NCBI RefSeq assembly: GCF_002352765.1
Contig: NZ_KZ293963.1
Coordinates: 205,144 to 269,143 of the forward strand
Direction of reading: 5' to 3'
DNA: 64,000 bases
Source of the DNA: Alteribacter populi
GTDB taxonomy: Bacteria > Bacillota > Bacilli > Bacillales > Salisediminibacteriaceae
Shown: positions 51,132 to 58,343 of the stretch, piece after piece
Layout: the number at the start of each line of letters is the position of its first letter
Position numbering within the stretch: the first letter of the stretch is position 1
Translations under genes and position numbers: made by a program
Notes under the pieces: model-generated
Database searches by the model: none
What the model saw: only the letters and a program-made list of their open reading frames with translations
What the model was told of the DNA's origin: nothing

Positions 51132-52205
51132 TTGAATTGCATAAAACCAACATTATTTTATTCAACCCTTGTTTTGTCGGTATTTCTTGTCGCATGTGGT
51201 GAAGAGCAGGATGATACAGAACGAGATCAAACATACGGGGAAGAAGCGAATGAAGAATCAGCTGATCCACTTCATGTTTATACTACCCTCTTCCCTCTTG
51301 AGGATTTTGCAAATCGAATTGGAGGAGAACATGTAGAAGTAGAGAACATTATCCCTCCCGGAACAGATGCTCATACGTTTGAGCCTACAGCACAAAAGAT
51401 GATCAGTGTGGCAGAAGGAGATTTGTTTGTTTATAACGGGGCAGGTTTCGAAGGCTTTGCTGATATGATTGATGATGTATTAGACGGTGAAAACGTAGAA
51501 ATTCTTGAAGCAGTAAATGGCATTGATTTAATTGATTTTGACCATGAACATAGTCACGATCATAGTCATGAAGAGGATGAACATGGACACGATGAAGGTC
51601 ACGATCATAGTCATGAAGAGGATGAACATGGACACGATGAAGGTCACGATCACGGTCATGAAGAGGATGAACACGATCACGGTGACAAAGATCCACACGT
51701 CTGGTTAGATCCAATCCGTGCAATTGATTTAGCTGAAAACATTAAAGAAGCTCTTGTTGAACTACGTCCTGAAGGTAAGGAGAATTTTGAAGAGAACTTT
51801 GAAGACCTGAAAGCTGAGCTTGAAATACTAGACGAAGAATTCCAAGAGATGGCAGACAATAAAGGGCAGGATACGATTATAGTCTCTCATGCTGGGTACG
51901 GTTACTGGGATGAACGCTACGGTATTCACCAAATCGGTATTGCGGGATTATCTCCAAGTAATGAGCCATCTATCCAACAAGTGCAGGAAGCGATTGAATT
52001 TGCAGAGGAAAATAACATTAACTACGTTATGTTTGAACAAAACATTCCAACAAAGGTAGCTGAAACCGTCCGTGAACAAATTGGTGCTGAAGATCTTTGG
52101 CTTCATAACCTTGAGGCATTGACAGAAGAGGATTCGGAGAAAGACGAAGATTATTTCAGTTTAATGAGACGAAATATTGATATGCTGCATTCAGCATTAC
52201 AGTAA
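51132..52205 (+). CDS. znuA: Zinc ABC transporter substrate-binding lipoprotein (ZnuA/AdcA type)
   Basis: 357 residues. The lipobox FLVAC puts the lipidated cysteine at position 22. The cluster A-I fold is evident from YTTLFPLEDFANRIGG, PPGTDAHTFEPT (first metal His), DPHVWLDP, SHAGYGYW and the late FEQN segment. A His/Asp/Glu-rich loop (about 136-185) built of 15-residue repeats should collect zinc. No permease or ATPase gene is adjacent, so it must work with a transporter encoded elsewhere. TTG start after AAAGGGGA. Confidence 0.92.
   Translation: MNCIKPTLFYSTLVLSVFLVACGEEQDDTERDQTYGEEANEESADPLHVYTTLFPLEDFANRIGGEHVEVENIIPPGTDAHTFEPTAQKMISVAEGDLFVYNGAGFEGFADMIDDVLDGENVEILEAVNGIDLIDFDHEHSHDHSHEEDEHGHDEGHDHSHEEDEHGHDEGHDHGHEEDEHDHGDKDPHVWLDPIRAIDLAENIKEALVELRPEGKENFEENFEDLKAELEILDEEFQEMADNKGQDTIIVSHAGYGYWDERYGIHQIGIAGLSPSNEPSIQQVQEAIEFAEENNINYVMFEQNIPTKVAETVREQIGAEDLWLHNLEALTEEDSEKDEDYFSLMRRNIDMLHSALQ
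51555..51686 (+). repeat. In-frame 45-bp tandem repeat in the His-rich loop
   Basis: Units start at 51555, 51600 and 51645. The first two are nearly identical at DNA level and the third is partial. They encode HDHSHEEDEHGHDEG-type segments. The DNA identity suggests recent duplication. Confidence 0.88.
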
Positions 52206-52304
52206 ATAAGGTACCGATTTATCAAATCAATACATTTACTTGGTAAAATCACCAAAAAGAGTGTAAAATGAAGTGAAAGGCTATGATAAAGGAGTGTTAA
52301 TTGA

Positions 52305-52733
52305 ATGGATTTTCAACTTTTTATGAATGATGTCGTGCAAACTGCACGTAAAGACATGGTAGATGCAGGTTACCAAGAGCTAACTACACCTGAAGAGGTA
52401 GATGAAGTATTTGGTAAAGGTGGAACTTCACTCGTGCTTATAAACTCTGTATGTGGATGTGCTGGTGGGATTGCTCGTCCTTCTGCCCATTATATGAAGA
52501 ACTATGAAGTGCAAGCGGATCATTATGTAACCGTCTTTGCCGGACAAGATCGCGAAGCAACTGGTCGTGCAAGAGAATATTTTGAAGGGTTTGAACCTTC
52601 TTCACCTTCATTTGCTCTTGTAAAAGATGGTAAAATCCAAACGATGCTTGAGCGTCATGAAATTGAAGGCCACGAACCGATTGAAGTTGTTCAAAAGCTT
52701 GAAAAAGCATTCGATACGTATTTCAAAGGTTAA
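52305..52733 (+). CDS. brxB: Bacilliredoxin BrxB (YqiW/YphP family)
   Basis: 142 residues. The CGC redox motif (Cys50-Gly-Cys52 in NSVCGCAGG) and GRAREYFEGFEPSSPSFALV define the family. It removes bacillithiol from S-bacillithiolated proteins after oxidative stress. It keeps its B. subtilis place behind the bkd operon. AAAGGAG precedes the ATG. Confidence 0.95.
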   Translation: MDFQLFMNDVVQTARKDMVDAGYQELTTPEEVDEVFGKGGTSLVLINSVCGCAGGIARPSAHYMKNYEVQADHYVTVFAGQDREATGRAREYFEGFEPSSPSFALVKDGKIQTMLERHEIEGHEPIEVVQKLEKAFDTYFKG

Positions 52734-52821
52734 TGCAGTAGTAAAAGGAGGTGGAAGCCTCCTTTTATTTATGCTATAATCTTTCGCATACGTGTATTTG
52801 ATAAGATAAGGAGTGTCTCTA

Positions 52822-53169
52822 GTGCAAGAGTTGTACAAGGAAATTCATACATATTTAAACATGGAAGAAGAAATTCCATTTGAAGATTTTGAACATTATT
52901 ATAAGAAAGTGATTGCGATGTTTAATGATCAAGCTGATCAGTTTCAAGAAGAAGACGTATGGCGCGGCCTGTTCATTGCTGAAAATGTAATGTCTAATGC
53001 TGAAGGGCGAGCGAAAGAAGGTAAAGGATCCACTGCGAAAAAATATAAAAAGATGGGTCAGCGTCTTCAACTTTGGGCGCAGAATTTTGCGGGACGCCTT
53101 CGCCAAATGGGCTATACTGATGAACAGATGAATGAACGTTTTGAAAATATGTTTGAAGAAGAAGTGTAA
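52822..53169 (+). CDS. Conserved-looking hypothetical protein, 115 residues
   Basis: Not recognised. A soluble, all-helical protein rich in Glu, Lys and Met, with no signal or membrane segment. GTG 52822 is the likely start: AAGGAG lies eight bases before it, while GTG 52813 is inside that site. It follows brxB by about 90 bases. Confidence 0.7.
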   Translation: MQELYKEIHTYLNMEEEIPFEDFEHYYKKVIAMFNDQADQFQEEDVWRGLFIAENVMSNAEGRAKEGKGSTAKKYKKMGQRLQLWAQNFAGRLRQMGYTDEQMNERFENMFEEEV

Positions 53170-53233
53170 GAGGATTGAAAAGCTCTCTTCAACAAGAGTA
53201 TAGTACGTATTCAAAATGAAGTATAAAAAGTTC

Positions 53234-53262
53234 TTGATTTATGAAGCAAATATTGCTATACT
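53234..53262 (+). promoter_or_regulatory. Promoter of tRNA-Arg
   Basis: TTGATT (53234-53239) and TATACT (53257-53262) are 17 bases apart, with TG one base before the -10. Transcription would start near 53269, 30 bases before the tRNA. Confidence 0.75.
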
Positions 53263-53273
53263 CCAATAGTGCG

Positions 53274-53295
53274 AACGGAAATCCTTTCCGTTTTT
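53274..53295 (+). terminator. Terminator-like hairpin inside the tRNA-Arg leader
   Basis: AACGGAAA (53274-53281) and TTTCCGTT (53285-53292) pair perfectly around TCC and run into TTTTT. The hairpin would end the upstream gene but also lies between the tRNA promoter and the tRNA. Confidence 0.6.
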
Positions 53296-53298
53296 GCT

Positions 53299-53373
53299 GC
53301 GCCTATGGTGAAATGGATATCACACGAGATTTCGGCTCTCGCGTTCTGGGTTCGAATCCTGGTGGGCGCGCCA
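53299..53373 (+). tRNA. tRNA-Arg, anticodon UCG
   Basis: 75 bases with encoded CCA. The acceptor stem is GCGCCTA/TGGGCGC, the D stem GTGA/TCAC with GG in the loop, the anticodon stem CGAGA/TCTCG with loop TTTCGGC, and the T loop TTCGAAT. The anticodon TCG (53332-53334) reads CGA-type arginine codons. In B. subtilis a single tRNA-Arg gene also lies in this region. Confidence 0.92.
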
Positions 53374-53387
53374 TTTAAATAATACAT

Positions 53388-53415
53388 AACCTCCGTTTAC
53401 GGAGGTTTTTTTTTA
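53388..53415 (+). terminator. Terminator after tRNA-Arg
   Basis: AACCTCCG pairs with CGGAGGTT around TTTA, followed by a T-run. Confidence 0.92.
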
Positions 53416-53554
53416 CTTTAAGATAAGCGCAACTAAGGCTTTCGCCATTAAACGTTAGGCAAGGATCCGCCTTTCAAGTCTTTGCTCAGAAAAGGGTAAA
53501 AAGGGTGGCAGATTCTTATACTAAAGAAATGGACACTGAGGAGGAGGGGGTAAC

Positions 53555-54523
53555 GTGTTTCGGATAGGGTACCGAACATTAAAAACGGCACTTGGTGCGG
53601 CACTTGCCATTGCCATTGCCCAATGGTTACAGCTAGACTTTTACGCTAGTGCGGGAATCATTACCGTTTTATGTATTCAAAAAACAAAAAAGAAGTCCTT
53701 CCTAATTTCCTGGGCACGTCTTCTTGCTTGTTTGATCGGGATTGTTTATGCGGGTGTCATGTTTGAAATCATTGCCTATCATCCAATTACTGTAGGTCTG
53801 CTTCTTCTTTTATTTATACCGACTACGTTAATCGTAAACGCTCAAGCGGGTATTGCTACGAGTACGGTTATTATATTACATATTTATATGTTAGAAGAGA
53901 TTAATATGGGTATCGTCATGAATGAGTTTGCACTTATTACCATCGGAATTGGCTGTGCACTGTTAACGAATATTTACATGCCGAGTGTGGAAACAAAGCT
54001 TGGTAAAGATCAGGATGAATTGGAAAAACGAATCAGAACGATCTTTCATGAATTTGCGGTTTATGTAAAAAAGGGTGATAACAATTGGGATGGAAAAGAA
54101 ATTACTGAAGCTTTCGACATTGTTCATCGAGCCAAAAGTACTGCTCTACAAAATCTTGAAAACCATGTACTTCGTTATGAAGATCAATATTATCATTATT
54201 TTAAAATGAGGGAAAAGCAATTCGATATTATTGAACGAATGATGCCGTTATTAACAGCTATTGATATTCGTGTGAAGCAAGGAGAAATGGTAGCGAACTT
54301 TCTGGAAGAGCTAAGTAAAGGCGTTCATCCGGATAATACAGCTCATCTATTTATTGCTCAATTAGAAGATCTAAAAGAGTCATTTAAAGAAATGGCATTG
54401 CCGAAGACGAGAGAGGAATTTGAAACCCGGTCGTCTATTTTACAATTAATCAAAGAATTGGAACAATATTTGATCATTAAACGTCAATTTAAACCTAAAC
54501 GAGAATATTCCCTATTTCGATGA
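53555..54523 (+). CDS. yqjA: Aromatic acid exporter family membrane protein YqjA
   Basis: 322 residues, the same length as B. subtilis YqjA. Five or six transmembrane helices occupy residues 8-145 (ArAE_1/DUF939, with TALGAALAIAIAQWL and ASAGIITVLCIQKTKKKS). A long helical cytoplasmic domain follows. Transport substrate unknown. GAGGAGGGGG precedes the GTG. Confidence 0.9.
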   Translation: MFRIGYRTLKTALGAALAIAIAQWLQLDFYASAGIITVLCIQKTKKKSFLISWARLLACLIGIVYAGVMFEIIAYHPITVGLLLLLFIPTTLIVNAQAGIATSTVIILHIYMLEEINMGIVMNEFALITIGIGCALLTNIYMPSVETKLGKDQDELEKRIRTIFHEFAVYVKKGDNNWDGKEITEAFDIVHRAKSTALQNLENHVLRYEDQYYHYFKMREKQFDIIERMMPLLTAIDIRVKQGEMVANFLEELSKGVHPDNTAHLFIAQLEDLKESFKEMALPKTREEFETRSSILQLIKELEQYLIIKRQFKPKREYSLFR

Positions 54524-54575
54524 ATAGTCTACTCTTCTCTGTATAATAGTAAGGAAAAGAACGGAGGCGAAATTT

Positions 54576-55085
54576 GTGGTCATACGGCTAATGTTTATGG
54601 TATTGCTCGTCGTTTCTCCGATATGGCCTTTAGGAGAGAATCCGGTGCCAGGAGATCCGTACCTGGTCATTAATAAAGATCGCCAAGAAATGGCTTTTCT
54701 TACAGAGGGGGAAGTGAAACAAGTATTTCCTGTAGCCATTGGAAAAGTAGGGGACGAAACACCAGAGGGTGAATTTACGATTCTCATAAAAGCGATCAAC
54801 CCTTATTATCGTAAAGGGGATATCCCTGGCGGAGATGAAAATAATCCTCTTGGAAGCCGATGGATTGGCTTTGATGCTGAGAATACGAATGGTCGTATTT
54901 TTGGCATACATGGGACTAATAATCCTCATTCGATTGGTAATGCTGTAACAGCAGGATGTATCCGGATGCGAAATGAAGATGTGGAAGTTTTATTTGAGGA
55001 GATTCCTATAGGGATGAAAGTTTTAGTTGTGAATGAAAAAACATCTTTTGAAGATTTGGGAAGAATGCACGGGGCAATTGAATAA
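54576..55085 (+). CDS. yqjB: L,D-transpeptidase YqjB (YkuD domain)
   Basis: 169 residues. A short signal peptide (about 1-19) is followed by a YkuD catalytic domain. The catalytic motif runs from His112 in GIHGTNNPHSIG to Cys128 in AGCIRMRNED. Such enzymes make 3-3 cross-links or other L,D-transfers in peptidoglycan outside the membrane. There is no LysM domain. Follows yqjA by 52 bases. Confidence 0.92.
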   Translation: MVIRLMFMVLLVVSPIWPLGENPVPGDPYLVINKDRQEMAFLTEGEVKQVFPVAIGKVGDETPEGEFTILIKAINPYYRKGDIPGGDENNPLGSRWIGFDAENTNGRIFGIHGTNNPHSIGNAVTAGCIRMRNEDVEVLFEEIPIGMKVLVVNEKTSFEDLGRMHGAIE

Positions 55086-55100
55086 AAATGTGTCAAAAAG

Positions 55101-55137
55101 AGCGGAAGGGCAATATATTGCCCTTCCGCTTGTATTT
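55101..55137 (+). terminator. Terminator after yqjB
   Basis: A perfect 13-base stem (55101-55113 with 55118-55130) with loop TATA is followed by TGTATTT. Confidence 0.85.
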
Positions 55138-55192
55138 GTAAATATCTAGTTCTAAGTTTAACTCCACTCGCTTTCGAGCTCCTAATTAACCA

Positions 55193-55282
55193 TTACCACA
55201 TTGAAGCTCCAGCCAAGGCAGTACCTAAAAACATAATTGCAATCATCATATAAATAATAGCTTTACGTGCTTTACGGGGCAT
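55193..55282 (-). CDS. prli42: Prli42-like stressosome membrane miniprotein, 29 residues
   Basis: The minus strand encodes MPRKARKAIIYMMIAIMF followed by LGTALAGASMW and a stop. A short basic start followed by one transmembrane helix with an A/G-rich end is the pattern of Prli42, the Listeria and Bacillus membrane anchor for the stressosome protein RsbR. GAGGAGGT lies eight bases before the ATG at 55282; an ATG at 55288 is too close. It is convergent with yqjB. Confidence 0.78.
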   Translation of the reverse strand: MPRKARKAIIYMMIAIMFLGTALAGASMW

Positions 55283-55326
55283 ATTCATAACCTCCTCATT
55301 ACCTGTTCGTAATTCTTATTTTAATA

Positions 55327-55441
55327 AAAATAAGCCAAGAAGACAAGTAGAAGATAAGGCGGCTCAAGGGAAACCTGGAAAAAACCGTTATAAAGAGCGC
55401 AGTTCTTTAGAGCGTGTCATTGGCATTCTTTCAGCTAAATA
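55327..55441 (+). pseudogene. Possible transposase C-terminal remnant
   Basis: One open frame reads KPGKNRYKERSSLERVIGIL before a stop at about 55441. The RYKxRxxxER pattern is common near the C-terminus of DDE transposases (IS5/IS1182 types). There is no start codon or upstream domain. The match is short, so this is only a suggestion. Confidence 0.25.
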
Positions 55442-55450
55442 GTGTAAGGT

Positions 55451-55558
55451 ACCGAACAGAAAAACGGACCAGCCGAGACCCCGCGGAAAGCGTGGTGTAT
55501 TTCCGAAGCGGTAGGTGATGTCGCAGTTTATTTCAGCTGCGAAGATTAAAAGCAACAA
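55451..55558 (+). repeat. GC-rich intergenic repeat, copy C
   Basis: It shares AAAAACGGACCAGCCGAGACC and CCGCGGAAAGCG with copies A and B, but the right half differs. Confidence 0.6.
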
Positions 55559-55829
55559 TACATACGAAAAGAGCCATAATTAAAAGTGAAATATTAAACT
55601 TGGCTGATGCCTTCATAGTTCTGAGCAAAGGGGATAATCATTTTTTGAAGTAGTGTGCTTTTTTTAACAAATGAATTATGAAAGTGTAAAAATAGGCAAT
55701 TTAGTAAATAAATTATCGGAAAAAGTCAAATTATCATTTTTAGAAGGAATTAATCTTGTCGAAATAGAAGTATAGTATGTTAGCGCTTTCTTATAAAACG
55801 AAAATGTCGTCAAGGGAGGTCGAACAACT

Positions 55830-57476
55830 ATGAAAACAAGAGAATCTTCTTATTTTCAACAATGGCAGGAGGATACTCAAAAACAAATTGAAAAAAGGCC
55901 TGAGCGTAAAGAGTCTTTTCATACATTGTCTCAGATTCCGGTCGACCGGGTTTACTTACCGGATGAAATGGATGAACATTATCAGGATGAACTAGGTCTT
56001 CCAGGAGAATTCCCATATACGAGAGGAATCCGCCCTACGATGTACCGCGGCCGACATTGGACAATGAGGCAATATGCCGGCTTCGGTTCTGCAAAAGAAA
56101 CGAATCGTAGGTTTAGGTATTTACTAGAACAAGGTCAGACAGGATTAAGTGTGGCATTTGATTTGCCAACACAGATCGGATATGACTCTGATGACGCAAT
56201 GGCGTTAGGTGAAGTAGGAAAAGTTGGTGTTGCCATCGATTCGTTAGAAGATATGGAACAACTTTTTGAAGGAATCTCATTGGACAAAGTGAGTACGTCA
56301 ATGACGATAAATGCACCTGCTTCCGTTTTGCTAGCGATGTATATGGTCGTCGCTGAAAAGCAAGGTGTAGCTCCAGGTCGTATACAAGGAACGATTCAAA
56401 ATGACATTTTAAAAGAATACATTGCTCGTGGGACTTACATTTTTCCGCCAAAACCATCCATGCGGCTAATTACAGATATCTTTTCTTACTGCACAGAGTT
56501 TGCACCGAAATTTAATACGATTAGTATAAGCGGCTATCATATTCGCGAAGCCGGTTCGAACGCTGTGCAAGAGCTTGCATTTACACTAGCCAATGCAAAA
56601 GCATATGTAGAGGCTGCTCTTGATGCAGGGTTGGAGATTGATACATTTGCACCTCGCTTAGCCTTCTTTTTTAACGGTCATAATCACTTTTTTGAAGAAG
56701 CCGCAAAGTTTCGTGCTGCAAGACGGATGTGGGCAAGAATTATGAAAGAAACGTATGGAGCGAAAAACCCTAAAAGCTGGCAACTACGTTTTCATACTCA
56801 AGTTGCCGGATCTACACTAACAGCTCAACAACCAGATAATAATGTGGTTCGCGTAGCGTTACAGGCATTGGCAGCGGTGATGGGGGGAACACAGAGCCTT
56901 CACACCAATGCGAAAGATGAGGCATTGTCGTTACCTACGGAAGATTCGGCGAGAATTGCGTTACGCACGCAGCAGATCATTGCTAATGAAACCGGTGTCG
57001 CTGATACCGTTGATCCTCTTGGCGGATCCTATTATGTAGAATCGTTAACAGATGAAATGGAAACGAGAGCTCAAGCGTATTTAGATGAAATTGAGAAGCG
57101 TGGAGGAGCTGTGGCTGCTGTAGATCAGCAATATATGCAGCGGGAAATTCAACGAGCTGCTTATGACACGCAAAAGAAAATTGAAAACGAAGAAGAAATT
57201 GTGGTCGGAGTGAATCGTTATGAGCTTGATGAAGAGCCTGAACCCGATCTCATGGAAGTAGACGATACGTTTGTGAGCGAACAGCATCAGCGTCTTGAAT
57301 CGCTGAGGAAAAATCGAGATGAACAAAAGGTGAAACGTGCTCTGGAAGAACTTGCCTATCAGGCGGAAGGTACAAGTAACCTTATGCCTTTCATTAAAGA
57401 GGCAGTACGAGAGTATGCTACTGTTGGTGAGATTTGCGGCAAGTTAAGAGACATATTTGGTGAATATCAGGGGTAG
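55830..57476 (+). CDS. mutB: Methylmalonyl-CoA mutase, large (catalytic) subunit
   Basis: 548 residues, the TIM-barrel substrate domain without the cobalamin domain. It isomerises (R)-methylmalonyl-CoA to succinyl-CoA. PYTRGIRPTMYRGRHWTMRQYAGFG, FDLPTQIGYDSDD, ISGYHIREAGSNAVQELAFTLA (catalytic His) and GGTQSLHTNAKDEALSLPTE are family blocks. The missing B12 domain is supplied by the next gene. Related isobutyryl-CoA mutases are possible. CAAGGGAGGTC precedes the ATG. Confidence 0.93.
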   Translation: MKTRESSYFQQWQEDTQKQIEKRPERKESFHTLSQIPVDRVYLPDEMDEHYQDELGLPGEFPYTRGIRPTMYRGRHWTMRQYAGFGSAKETNRRFRYLLEQGQTGLSVAFDLPTQIGYDSDDAMALGEVGKVGVAIDSLEDMEQLFEGISLDKVSTSMTINAPASVLLAMYMVVAEKQGVAPGRIQGTIQNDILKEYIARGTYIFPPKPSMRLITDIFSYCTEFAPKFNTISISGYHIREAGSNAVQELAFTLANAKAYVEAALDAGLEIDTFAPRLAFFFNGHNHFFEEAAKFRAARRMWARIMKETYGAKNPKSWQLRFHTQVAGSTLTAQQPDNNVVRVALQALAAVMGGTQSLHTNAKDEALSLPTEDSARIALRTQQIIANETGVADTVDPLGGSYYVESLTDEMETRAQAYLDEIEKRGGAVAAVDQQYMQREIQRAAYDTQKKIENEEEIVVGVNRYELDEEPEPDLMEVDDTFVSEQHQRLESLRKNRDEQKVKRALEELAYQAEGTSNLMPFIKEAVREYATVGEICGKLRDIFGEYQG

Positions 57477-57494
57477 GTAGAGGAGGTCATTACT

Positions 57495-58343
57495 ATGAAA
57501 GAAAAAATCCGTGTGCTTATTGCTAAACCAGGACTTGATGGACACGACCGTGGCGCATTGGTTATTGCTCAGGCGTTAAGAGATGCAGGTATGGAAGTCA
57601 TTTATACCGGTTTAAGGCAATCACCTAAACAAATCGTTCGTGCAGCACTTCAAGAAGATGTCGATGCCATCGGTTTGTCGTGTTTGTCAGGCGCTCACAA
57701 CGTTTTGTTTCCGGAAGTACTCCGGTTACTAACGGAAGAGGATGCGGAAGATGTTATCGTCTTTGGTGGAGGAGTGATTCCACATCAAGATGCCAAAGTA
57801 TTAGAAGAGCAGGGAATTAAGAAAATATTTACGCCAGGGACGTCAACAAAAGCTGTAGCTGCTTATATTGACCAAGCTGTGAATGAGAAAAGAGGGTCTG
57901 AGAAAAAGCTGCTCTCTCCTCCGGGTGGAGTCGACCATATAGGGATAGCCGTTCATTCGATTGAAGATGCTTTACGTTTTTATGCTGATCACCTTCATTT
58001 AAAAGTAGAAGCTGAGACGGAAGTACCATCAGAGGGTGTAAAAGTAGCGTTTATCCCAGTAGGGAATACAAAGCTTGAATTACTCGAACCATTGACAAGA
58101 GATAGTCCGGTAGCGAAATTCCTTGAAAAAAAAGGGGAAGGGATTCATCACATCGCTTTTTCCACTCATTCATTAGAAGATAGAATTGAACAATTGAAGC
58201 GTGAAGGTGTACCTGTCCTAAATGAAGAACCAAAAGTAGGCGCTGGCGGTTATCCGATTGCTTTTTTGCATCCTAAAGCTGCAAATAATGTTCTCGTAGA
58301 ATTGTGTGACCCGTCTAGAAAGGGAGAAGGTGTAAAATCGTAA
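57495..58343 (+). CDS. Fused cobalamin-binding subunit and methylmalonyl-CoA epimerase
   Basis: 282 residues with two domains. Residues 1-132 are a B12-binding domain with Asp15-x-His17-x-x-Gly20 (GLDGHDRGA), SCLSGAHN and GGGVIPHQD. After a short linker, residues 145-278 form a glyoxalase/VOC epimerase with likely metal ligands His148, His219 and Glu269. The fusion joins the base-off cobalamin lobe of the mutase to the enzyme that makes its (R)-substrate. In B. subtilis only the epimerase part (YqjC) exists. It ends in a one-base overlap with the next gene. Confidence 0.9.
   Translation: MKEKIRVLIAKPGLDGHDRGALVIAQALRDAGMEVIYTGLRQSPKQIVRAALQEDVDAIGLSCLSGAHNVLFPEVLRLLTEEDAEDVIVFGGGVIPHQDAKVLEEQGIKKIFTPGTSTKAVAAYIDQAVNEKRGSEKKLLSPPGGVDHIGIAVHSIEDALRFYADHLHLKVEAETEVPSEGVKVAFIPVGNTKLELLEPLTRDSPVAKFLEKKGEGIHHIAFSTHSLEDRIEQLKREGVPVLNEEPKVGAGGYPIAFLHPKAANNVLVELCDPSRKGEGVKS

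Larger units (their letters stand above)
55289..55829. other. Intergenic region prli42-mutB
   Basis: It holds a possible transposase remnant (55327-55441) and a GC-rich repeat (55451-55558). The last 200 bases are AT-rich and probably contain the promoter of the mutase genes, though no strong match stands out. Confidence 0.45.

Noticed and set aside
51555..51686. Regular 45-bp repeats suggesting a CRISPR-like array
   Set aside because: The units are contiguous, without spacers, and encode His-rich protein in frame in the zinc-binding lipoprotein.
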